From Verrucomicrobia bacterium SCGC AAA164-M04 (GTDB taxonomy: Bacteria > Verrucomicrobiota > Verrucomicrobiae > Verrucomicrobiales > Akkermansiaceae), in assembly GCA_000383735.1 (NCBI GenBank), contig KB912126.1:1-19040 (forward strand): 19,040 nucleotides of DNA, written 5' to 3'. Numbering within the stretch: position 1 is the stretch's first letter; every line of letters begins with the position of its first letter. Of this stretch, positions 8,288-14,599 are shown one piece after another. A program made the position numbers and the translations under genes. The notes beneath the pieces are model-generated. The model did not search any database. It was not told the DNA's origin and saw only the letters and a list, made by a program, of their open reading frames with translations.

Positions 8288-8656
8288 ATGAAGATACTTA
8301 CGTTTTTTACTCTGATGATTAGTCCGCTTGCAGCTGAGGTTTATGAATTACGAACTTACTACGCAAACGAGGGGAAAATGGAGGGGCTATTGGCCAGGTT
8401 TCGTGATCATACGACAGCGATTTTTGAGAGCCATGGGATGAAAAATATCGGATATTGGCTGACTGAAGGGGAGGATCCAAAGTTAGTCTATCTCATTACT
8501 CACAAGGATCGCGAAACGGCCAAGAAGAACTGGAAAGCATTCTCAATGGACCCAAAGTGGAAAGCTGCCTCAAAGGCCTCGAGGGCAGATGGCAGATTAG
8601 TTAAAAAAGTAGAGTCCCAATTTCTAACGCCCACCGATTTTTCTAAGCTGAAATGA
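8288..8656 (+). CDS. Exported NIPSNAP family protein
   Basis: A 122-residue protein: a signal peptide at 1-16 (LTFFTLMISPLAA, cut after Ala-Ala) and then one NIPSNAP domain, a ferredoxin-like alpha/beta fold that dimerises. The family signature VYELRTYYANEGKMEGLLARF (first half at 18-28) and a later helix-strand with KNIGYW, VYLITHKD and WKAFSMDPKWKA are visible. NIPSNAP proteins have no settled enzymatic role. Exported versions are common in Verrucomicrobiota and Planctomycetota, a statement from general knowledge. The gene diverges from ffh and lies 61 bases before the LemA gene. A small hairpin (8269-8273 with 8282-8286) ends one base before the ATG. Confidence 0.85.
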   Translation: MKILTFFTLMISPLAAEVYELRTYYANEGKMEGLLARFRDHTTAIFESHGMKNIGYWLTEGEDPKLVYLITHKDRETAKKNWKAFSMDPKWKAASKASRADGRLVKKVESQFLTPTDFSKLK

Positions 8657-8717
8657 TAATTTACGCCTGATTTTGTAGTGGCAGAGTGAGAATCTAACAT
8701 CAATACTCATCAACGTT

Positions 8718-9341
8718 ATGCCTGAAAATCCTTTTATCCTCGCGTCTTTGTCCGATTGGGTGGCGCCCTTACTTGTTGTTGGCGTTCTAATACTGGTGCT
8801 GTTCTTTGCGGTCGGCCAATACAATGGCCTCGTGAAATTGCGGAATCGATTTCGTAATGCCTTTGCTCAAATCGATGTTCAGCTGAAACGTAGACATGAT
8901 TTGATCCCTAACCTCGTCGAAATCGCTAAAAAATACATGGCGCATGAGAAAGGGACGCTTGAGGCTGTGATTAAGGCGCGAAATGCTGCTGAGTCGGCGC
9001 TTTCAGGGCTTTCTCCGGAGCATTCTGGGGGCATGGAAAAGTTAATGGAAGCGGAGGGTGGATTAAACTCGGTAATGGGACGTTTATTCGCGCTGTCCGA
9101 GTCTTACCCAGATCTGCGAGCCAATGAAAATATGAAACAACTTACCGAGGAGTTGACTAGCACGGAAAATAAGGTGGCTTTTGCGAGACAGGGATACAAT
9201 GACTCAGTAATGCACTATAACACGAAGAGGGAGTTGTTTCCGACTAACATTATTGCTGGTATCTGTAAGTTTAGCCCCGCGGTAATGTTTGAAGTTTCTG
9301 ATGAGTCCGAGCGTGAAGCGGTAAAGGTGGATTTTGATTAA
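8718..9341 (+). CDS. LemA family protein
   Basis: A 207-residue membrane protein with one N-terminal transmembrane helix at about 15-33 and a long cytoplasmic or periplasmic helical bundle. The LemA signature YNGLVKLRNRFRNAFAQIDV (35-54) and QLKRRHDLIPNLVEIAK (55-71) are clear, followed by YPDLRANENMKQLTEEL (130-146), NKVAFARQGYND (151-162) and an end typical of the family (FPTNIIAG). LemA function is poorly understood; many genomes pair it with an M48 metalloprotease. That is the case here, with the protease gene 122 bases downstream on the same strand. No Shine-Dalgarno precedes the ATG. Confidence 0.95.
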   Translation: MPENPFILASLSDWVAPLLVVGVLILVLFFAVGQYNGLVKLRNRFRNAFAQIDVQLKRRHDLIPNLVEIAKKYMAHEKGTLEAVIKARNAAESALSGLSPEHSGGMEKLMEAEGGLNSVMGRLFALSESYPDLRANENMKQLTEELTSTENKVAFARQGYNDSVMHYNTKRELFPTNIIAGICKFSPAVMFEVSDESEREAVKVDFD

Positions 9342-9463
9342 TAATCATGCCTTCAGGAAAGTGCCATGCTCTTGAAATAGGAGCAGGCTTCAAAGGCCTA
9401 AAGACATTACTTTACCCGCCCCTCTCTGGGGATAGTGATCAAGCTAACTGACTTTCTAGACGA

Positions 9464-11350
9464 ATGGATTTTTTTGAGGCACAAGACGAGGCACGGAAGA
9501 AGACAAAGTGGTTAGTTCTTTGGTTTGTTTTGGCGGTGATTGGGGTTGTAGTGGCGGTTGACCTCTTGGTCATTGCTTTGGTGGATGAAGAGGATCCAAT
9601 TCTTATTGTGATTACGGCATCGGTGTTGACGGGAGGAATTATGCTGGCTGCAAGTGGATATAAGACGATGCAATTGAGCGCTGGTGGCTCGGTGGTGGCT
9701 GAGGACTTGGGCGGCCGGTTAGTGATGCCTGGGTCGGCTGATTTTGAGGAGAAACGTCTTTTAAACATTGTTTCAGAAATGGCTTTGGCTTCAGGGATGC
9801 CAGTGCCACAGGTTTACCTTTTGGATCATGAAGAGGGAATCAATGCCTTCGCAGCTGGGACTGAACCTTCGAATGCGGTGATCGGGGTAACGCGTGGGTG
9901 CCTTCAGCGGCTTTCAAGGGAGGAATTATCGGGTGTCATTGCCCATGAATTCAGTCACATTATCAATGGTGATATGCGGCTTAACATGCGGTTGATGGGC
10001 TTGGTCTTTGGCTTGGTAGTGATATCGATTATTGGGCGGGGGATGGTGGAGTTGCTTCGTTTCCAAGGTGGTTCTTCACGGCGAAATAACAAAGAGGGCG
10101 GGAATGTTATGCTGGTTTTATTATTGTTGGGACTTGGCCTCCTCGTGATCGGAGGGCTCGGAAGCTTTTTTGGTCGTTTGATTCAAGCGGCCGTTTCTCG
10201 CCAACGGGAGTTTTTGGCGGATGCTTCGTCGGTCCAGTTTACGAGAAATCCGGACGGCATTGTGGGTGCTTTAAAGAAAATTGGAGGATCGGAAATAGGT
10301 TCGAAACTCAAGGCCCCGAAGGCGGTCGAGGCAAGTCACATGTTTTTCTCGAACGGTGGGATGTTTAGTTTTGGTCTCATGACCCACCCGCCTTTGGATG
10401 TGCGTATTCGAGCGGTGCAAAAAAATTGGGATGGTAAGTTCGAATCTTCAGAGATTAAGCCGATTATGGCTGATCGTAATACAAAGAATGAGGAGGAGAA
10501 AAGTCCCCTTGATGCACTGCCTGGTGCAGTAATTCTTGGTGCGGTAAGCGGAATCGGTCAGGGGGAACGTAGACGAATTTCGACGGGGCAAGAATTACAC
10601 CGGGGGGTTTCGCAACGCTGGCGGGAGGCGATCCAGGATCGGGAAGTAGCGCAGGCGGTGATTTTTGGTTTGCTGCTTAATGAAGATGATAAATTTCTGC
10701 CCAAAGAAATCTCGTTTTTGGAGGAAGAAGCTGGAGGTGAGGCAAAGGAACTCGCATTGAAATGGCAAGCTGAGACACGAGGCTTGCATTCGGCGCGGAA
10801 GATTGCGTTGGTACAGCTCGCTTTACCTACTTTGCGGGGTTTAAGTCCGTTGGAGTATGAACGATTCCGGGATATCACGCTTTGGTTGATCGCTAGTGAT
10901 GGGGAGGTTGAGCTTTTCGAATTTATGATTCAGCGGGTGATTGAACGGCACCTTGGCAGTTATTTTGAACGGAAGGCTTTTCGAAATATTTCCTACCATC
11001 AATTTGATCGTTTGTTGCCGGAAGCTAACATCCTAGTTTCCACAGTTTCTGAGATTGGGGCGGGATGTGCGGAGGATGCTGAAACTGCATATTTGGAAGC
11101 AACGAGTGACTGGAAAGTCCGCTTAGATCGGAAGGGAGTTTCATCACACAATGAACTAGATAAAGCTTTAGATAAATTTTCCCAGGCATCCCCCTTGGTG
11201 AAGAGGGAGATTTTGGTGGCTTGTGTCACGGCGGCGGCTCGGGATGGTAAACTTTCCAGTCGAGAGGCGGAATTATTGCGTGCGATTGCTGATTCTATCG
11301 GATGTCCGCTGCCTCCGTTCCCGGGCGAAGTTGTGGAAGAGGAGATTTAG
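9464..11350 (+). CDS. M48 family membrane metalloprotease with C-terminal extension
   Basis: A 628-residue zinc peptidase. Two membrane helices lie at about 16-40 and 46-66. The M48 catalytic core has GINAFAAG (about 125-132), HEFSH at 161-165 (two zinc His and the catalytic Glu) and the third zinc ligand Glu249 in REFLADA. Two further hydrophobic helices sit between them (about 178-197 and 213-232). This is the HtpX-like layout, and HtpX enzymes degrade misfolded membrane proteins. Unlike HtpX (about 290 residues), it carries some 300 extra residues. The end of these (about 440-628, with DITLWLIASDGEVELFEFM and ACVTAAARDGKLSSREAEL) looks like a TerB-type helical fold with paired acidic sites, which is inference. 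LemA lies directly upstream. The ATG at 9464 has no Shine-Dalgarno. Confidence 0.92.
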   Translation: MDFFEAQDEARKKTKWLVLWFVLAVIGVVVAVDLLVIALVDEEDPILIVITASVLTGGIMLAASGYKTMQLSAGGSVVAEDLGGRLVMPGSADFEEKRLLNIVSEMALASGMPVPQVYLLDHEEGINAFAAGTEPSNAVIGVTRGCLQRLSREELSGVIAHEFSHIINGDMRLNMRLMGLVFGLVVISIIGRGMVELLRFQGGSSRRNNKEGGNVMLVLLLLGLGLLVIGGLGSFFGRLIQAAVSRQREFLADASSVQFTRNPDGIVGALKKIGGSEIGSKLKAPKAVEASHMFFSNGGMFSFGLMTHPPLDVRIRAVQKNWDGKFESSEIKPIMADRNTKNEEEKSPLDALPGAVILGAVSGIGQGERRRISTGQELHRGVSQRWREAIQDREVAQAVIFGLLLNEDDKFLPKEISFLEEEAGGEAKELALKWQAETRGLHSARKIALVQLALPTLRGLSPLEYERFRDITLWLIASDGEVELFEFMIQRVIERHLGSYFERKAFRNISYHQFDRLLPEANILVSTVSEIGAGCAEDAETAYLEATSDWKVRLDRKGVSSHNELDKALDKFSQASPLVKREILVACVTAAARDGKLSSREAELLRAIADSIGCPLPPFPGEVVEEEI

Positions 11351-11403
11351 CTTGTCCTAGACTTGCATTTTGAGGAGGTGCGGTCGAGGTTCGGTAGTAG
11401 AAG

Positions 11404-12300
11404 ATGCAGAAGGAAAGGGCACCGTGGTGGTTATGGCCAAACTTGCTGAGCCTCGATGCTCCGTTGGTTGCCTTGGCTTGGGCGTGGATGTTTTCAAACG
11501 CGTGGGGAGTGGTCAGCGTTCCTTGGCAACTTTGGGCTACTTTGGGGGTTTCGGTGTGGATTGTTTATGTGCTCGATCGAATTGTTGATGCAAGCCGCGA
11601 GGGTGATGCCAAACTTCTTGATGCGAGGCATCATTTTCATCGGAGGCATTCCAAAGTTTTCTTGAGGGTTGTAACGGTTGGAGCATTATTTTGCCTCTAT
11701 TCAGTATTATTTAATCTTGCTCAGACAGTCCTGCAATATGGTTTGTTCGTATTACTGTGCGCTGTCGTTTACTTCGTGATCGCGTTGAAAAAATCTAAAT
11801 CAGAACAATCTGGTCTTGGGAAAAATCTCGTTGCGGGTCTGACATTTTCGTATGGCGCTTCGGCGGGTATTCACGCTTACTCGCCGGTTTTACCTTTTGG
11901 AGATATGGTGTTTTCTTCCGAGGTCCTTCTCTTCGCGGCGCTTTGCGTAATTAATATTACGGCGATTGATTTTTGGCGTTTGAAGGGCGAGGACGATGAG
12001 GATGCGGCGGCAGTCTTGAATCTGGGGACACTCCTCGTCGCGGGGTGCGCGATGTACATTTATATTAGTACTTTGAATCGAGAGGCCTTTTTCTTTAACG
12101 AAGATTACTATCATGAGCAGATGTTTTATAAGCCCTTTGCCGTAGGGGTGCTAGTGGGCTCGGCCGGCTTCTTTTTATTAAACCAAGCACGCCGAAAATT
12201 TGAGGCTGAGGCCTATCGGGTGCTAGTTGATGTGGCGGTGGCTGCTCCTGTTTTTGTATTTTGGGTAATGATCGCTCTCGATGGTGATCCAAGGACTTGA
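11404..12300 (+). CDS. UbiA-like polytopic membrane protein
   Basis: A 298-residue protein with about eight hydrophobic helices. The UbiA prenyltransferase superfamily is suggested by an aspartate motif after the second helix (VYVLDRIVDASRE, 54-66, with Asp58 and Asp62), a KNLVAGLTFSYG segment (140-151) like the GLKN-type segment of that family, and an acidic loop after helix six (IDFWRLKGEDDEDAA, 188-202). These would bind Mg-diphosphate if it is an enzyme. The motifs are looser than in classical UbiA/MenA, and no quinone genes lie nearby, so the substrate is unknown and it may not be a prenyltransferase. It starts 53 bases after the M48 gene and ends 49 bases before adk. Confidence 0.6.
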   Translation: MQKERAPWWLWPNLLSLDAPLVALAWAWMFSNAWGVVSVPWQLWATLGVSVWIVYVLDRIVDASREGDAKLLDARHHFHRRHSKVFLRVVTVGALFCLYSVLFNLAQTVLQYGLFVLLCAVVYFVIALKKSKSEQSGLGKNLVAGLTFSYGASAGIHAYSPVLPFGDMVFSSEVLLFAALCVINITAIDFWRLKGEDDEDAAAVLNLGTLLVAGCAMYIYISTLNREAFFFNEDYYHEQMFYKPFAVGVLVGSAGFFLLNQARRKFEAEAYRVLVDVAVAAPVFVFWVMIALDGDPRT

Positions 12301-12349
12301 TTTGGGGTTGAGCGATTTGGAAACCTGACGCACACTCACATTCGAAGTG

Positions 12350-12985
12350 ATGAGCGAGACCCCCAACTTACCTAAAAAACCTGCAATTCTAATCCTTGGT
12401 GCACCAGGAGCTGGAAAGGGGACTCAGGGTGCAATTCTTGCTCAAATCCCACGTTTTTATCACTATTCCAGTGGGGATGTTTTTCGTCAACTAGACACTC
12501 GGACTGACCTTGGCCGTAAATTTGTCGAGTATTCGAAGCGTGGTGAATTAGTTCCGGATGAACTGACGGTTCAGCTTTGGGCAAGTCATATGGACGATCT
12601 GGTAACGAGCCATCGATACAAACCGGATATCGATATTCTTTTGCTTGATGGAATTCCAAGGAATCAGGATCAGGCGAAAATGCTGGAAGATCATGTTGAG
12701 ATTCATGCGGTCTTCCACCTAAGTTGCCCGAACCGTGATGAGCTTGCAAGGCGACTCCGCAAGCGTGCGCTTAAGGAACAGCGGCTTGACGATGCCTCCG
12801 AGGTCGTGATTCAACATCGGATCAAAACGTACGAAGATGAAACCAAGCCGATTCTTGATTACTATGGCGAGAATTTGCAATGTGATATTGACGCTACGCA
12901 GTCTCCAGCGAAGGTGGTTTACGATATTCTTGCCAAGCTTCAAACGCTGGATGCTTACCAGCGGATTGAGAACCAAACGATCTAG
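12350..12985 (+). CDS. adk: Adenylate kinase
   Basis: Adenylate kinase interconverts ATP + AMP and 2 ADP in the cytoplasm. The 211-residue product has the P-loop GAPGAGKGT (17-25), the AMP-binding SSGDVFR (40-46), LDGIPRN (99-105; usually LDGFPRT) and the LID region RKRALKEQRLDDASEV (137-152) in its short, zinc-free form with the conserved QRLDD and later HRIKTY. All key features are present, although FPR has become IPR, which is uncommon but conservative. A GTG at 12347 directly before the ATG at 12350 could also start it, adding one residue. The stop TAG shares one base with a GTG before the fmt ATG, so adk and fmt were probably cotranscribed. Confidence 0.92.
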   Translation: MSETPNLPKKPAILILGAPGAGKGTQGAILAQIPRFYHYSSGDVFRQLDTRTDLGRKFVEYSKRGELVPDELTVQLWASHMDDLVTSHRYKPDIDILLLDGIPRNQDQAKMLEDHVEIHAVFHLSCPNRDELARRLRKRALKEQRLDDASEVVIQHRIKTYEDETKPILDYYGENLQCDIDATQSPAKVVYDILAKLQTLDAYQRIENQTI

Positions 12986-12987
12986 TG

Positions 12988-13569
12988 ATGCGTCTGGTTT
13001 TTATGGTTACAGGGGAAATTTCCGAAGCTACTTTTGCTGACGCGCTCACCAAAAAGCACGAGGTGGTGGGGCTAGTCACGCAACCTGACCGACCGGTCGG
13101 ACGCAAGCAGGTCATGACTGCGCCCCGGGTGAAAGAGATAGCTCTTGAGTCGGGAATTCCCTTGATCCAGCCCGAATCGGTTCGCGAGGCAGAGGCTCTT
13201 GACCAGATTCGGCAATGGAACCCAGAGGTCATTGTGGTGATGGCGTATGGGCAGATTTTGCCGCAAGCTCTGCTTGATCTTCCATCGAGAGCTATCATCA
13301 ACCTGCATGCATCATTACTTCCAAAATATAGGGGTGCTTCATGCATTCAGGCTGCTTTAAAAAATGGTGATGCTGAGACTGGCTGGAGTGTTATTCACGT
13401 GGTGAAGCGACTCGATGCTGGGAATCTCATCTTACAAAACATGTCGATTCGGGGTAATGACCCGCTGGTATATTTCGCGAAACCTAATTCGGTATTAATA
13501 TTATCTAGCTTATCTAGAAACGGTAATGATTCGCCATTCGCCGAATACTCTCCGATGAAACCAAACTGA
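12988..13569 (+). CDS. fmt: Methionyl-tRNA formyltransferase, truncated at a junction
   Basis: Fmt formylates the initiator Met-tRNA using 10-formyl-tetrahydrofolate. This frame codes for the N-terminal half: MRLVFM start, [12 protein letters not shown] (31-42), AYGQILP (86-92), [14 protein letters not shown] (105-118, holding Asn105 and His107 of the active site) and LDAGN (142-146, with Asp143). Homology ends near residue 150 (about 13434). The last 43 residues are antisense to the symporter gene and have no Fmt character. Lost are the end of the Rossmann domain and the whole C-terminal OB domain that binds tRNA, so the product is very likely inactive. A full-length Fmt has about 310 residues. 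I start it at the ATG at 12988; the GTG at 12985 is an alternative. See the junction entry for the cause. Confidence 0.9.
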   Translation: MRLVFMVTGEISEATFADALTKKHEVVGLVTQPDRPVGRKQVMTAPRVKEIALESGIPLIQPESVREAEALDQIRQWNPEVIVVMAYGQILPQALLDLPSRAIINLHASLLPKYRGASCIQAALKNGDAETGWSVIHVVKRLDAGNLILQNMSIRGNDPLVYFAKPNSVLILSSLSRNGNDSPFAEYSPMKPN

Positions 13570-14186
13570 GGGATGACATTTCCAGTGAGAGTCATCGCAA
13601 TGAAAATTGCTGGAATAGTGTAAGCAAATGCCATTACACAATACTGAGCAACTTGCGTGTAAGTAATTCCCTTCATCCCACCGAGGCCGGCGTAAAAGAA
13701 AACGATCGCTCCTCCAACCCAGACTCCAGTGGAAATTTCAATTTCAAAAAGAGTGGAAAAGACAACACCCACTCCTCTCATCTGCCCCATGATGTAGGTT
13801 AGACATATGAAAATCGCGCAAACGACTGCCACCAATCGGGCCGTCTTGGAATAGTAGCGGTCACCGATAAAATCGGGCACGGTCGCCTTTCCAAACTTCC
13901 GCAAAAAAGGCACCATTAGAACTGTCAGGAGAACAAATCCGCCGGTCCATCCCATCAGAAGACGGGAACCATCATATCCACTCGTTGCCAGCAAACCAGC
14001 CATCGAAATAAACGTCGCCGCACTCATCCAGTCGGCTGCTGTTGCCATTCCGTTGGCAAATGGAGAAACACCACCACCAGCCGTGTAGTATTCCTTTGTT
14101 GATCCCGCCCGCTGGCGTACCGCAATTCCAATGTATAGAGCGAAGGACAGCCCGATAAAAATGAAATTCCAAGTATCTTGAGTCAT
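13395..14186 (-). CDS. Sodium:solute symporter large subunit, truncated
   Basis: Members of the SSS family import acetate or similar organic acids with sodium. The 263-residue frame matches the N-terminal part of the large-subunit class with a partner small subunit: [20 protein letters not shown] (29-48), [20 protein letters not shown] (48-67), [10 protein letters not shown] (78-87), [20 protein letters not shown] (102-121), [10 protein letters not shown] (131-140) and [17 protein letters not shown] (169-185). Similarity runs to about Cys251 (RIDMFC) and then stops; the last 12 residues are antisense to fmt. Full-length relatives have about 550-600 residues, so more than half of the membrane core is missing and the product should not transport. 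It overlaps the small-subunit gene by four bases (ATGA, 14183-14186), and a strong Shine-Dalgarno (14194-14200) precedes it. Confidence 0.88.
   Translation of the reverse strand: MTQDTWNFIFIGLSFALYIGIAVRQRAGSTKEYYTAGGGVSPFANGMATAADWMSAATFISMAGLLATSGYDGSRLLMGWTGGFVLLTVLMVPFLRKFGKATVPDFIGDRYYSKTARLVAVVCAIFICLTYIMGQMRGVGVVFSTLFEIEISTGVWVGGAIVFFYAGLGGMKGITYTQVAQYCVMAFAYTIPAIFIAMTLTGNVIPQFGFIGEYSANGESLPFLDKLDNINTELGFAKYTSGSLPRIDMFCKMRFPASSRFTT
13425..13455. other. Rearrangement or assembly junction between fmt and the symporter
   Basis: Fmt-like coding runs rightward up to about base 13434 and symporter-like coding runs leftward down to about the same base (Cys251 at 13434-13436). Past it each frame only reads the antisense of the other gene until a chance stop. 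A small palindrome, ACATGT at 13439-13444, lies at the point. The strand composition also changes here. Seen: both truncations and the composition change. Inferred: an inversion breakpoint or a chimeric contig join. Confidence 0.8.
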
Positions 14187-14461
14187 TTCGTTTCCTCCTT
14201 ATCCTGTTCAAGCTTCGACTCAATCTGCTCCATCCAAAATTTATAGCCCAATAAAATGAGCACAAAGGAAATGATCGACCCCTGCTGCGCCATCCAAAAA
14301 CCAAACGGAGCTGACCCCACACTCGGGAAATTCCCATCAAGCCAATCTCGCAGGAGAATTCCGCAACCAAATGAGGTCAGAAACCAAATCAAAAGGAGTG
14401 TCCCCACACACCGTAAGTGTGCCCTCCAATAACGCCCTTTGGCGGTTTTCGTTTTTTCCAT
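14183..14461 (-). CDS. Small subunit of sodium:solute symporter (DUF4212)
   Basis: A 92-residue membrane protein with two helices (about 19-35 and 61-74). The family signature is clear: GRYWRAHLR (9-17), [15 protein letters not shown] (23-37) and [17 protein letters not shown] (51-67). The tail is highly charged ([15 protein letters not shown], 78-92). Such small subunits are encoded just before their SSS-family large subunit, and here the stop overlaps the partner's start (ATGA), the sign of translational coupling. The gene itself is intact although its partner is cut. No Shine-Dalgarno precedes its ATG at 14461. Confidence 0.85.
   Translation of the reverse strand: MEKTKTAKGRYWRAHLRCVGTLLLIWFLTSFGCGILLRDWLDGNFPSVGSAPFGFWMAQQGSIISFVLILLGYKFWMEQIESKLEQDKEETK
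14194..14200 (-). promoter_or_regulatory. Strong ribosome binding site of the symporter gene
   Basis: On the minus strand AAGGAGG sits seven bases before the symporter ATG (14186-14184), inside the end of the small-subunit gene. It matches the anti-Shine-Dalgarno sequence well. It confirms the start and stands out because almost no other gene in the window has such a site. Confidence 0.8.
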
Positions 14462-14506
14462 ATCAATTGTGTTTCGGAAGGCTTAACAACTCGACAGGGC
14501 TGCTGA

Positions 14507-14525
14507 AAGCCTGAAAGCGAGGCTT
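14507..14525 (+). other. Hairpin in the divergent region before the Aas-like gene
   Basis: AAGCCT (14507-14512) pairs with AGGCTT (14520-14525) around a seven-base loop, and a T-rich stretch (ATTTTTCGTTTT) follows a few bases later on the + strand. It resembles a weak terminator but no gene reads into it from the left, since 14183-14461 is on the minus strand. A leader attenuator or a chance structure are both possible. Confidence 0.3.
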
Positions 14526-14599
14526 GGGCATTTTTCGTTTTGGCCCGGAGGAATTCATGTTTTCTTTCTGACGCGGCTACATCCGCACGAAATTCTCTT

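Noticed and set aside
13450..13569. Tail of the Fmt frame as a novel C-terminal domain
   Set aside because: It is the exact antisense of conserved symporter sequence, so it is a chance read-through.
14540..14599. TTG-started extension of the synthetase
   Set aside because: It adds 20 residues with no family match (ARRNSCFLSDAATSARNSL); the ATG at 14600 fits better.
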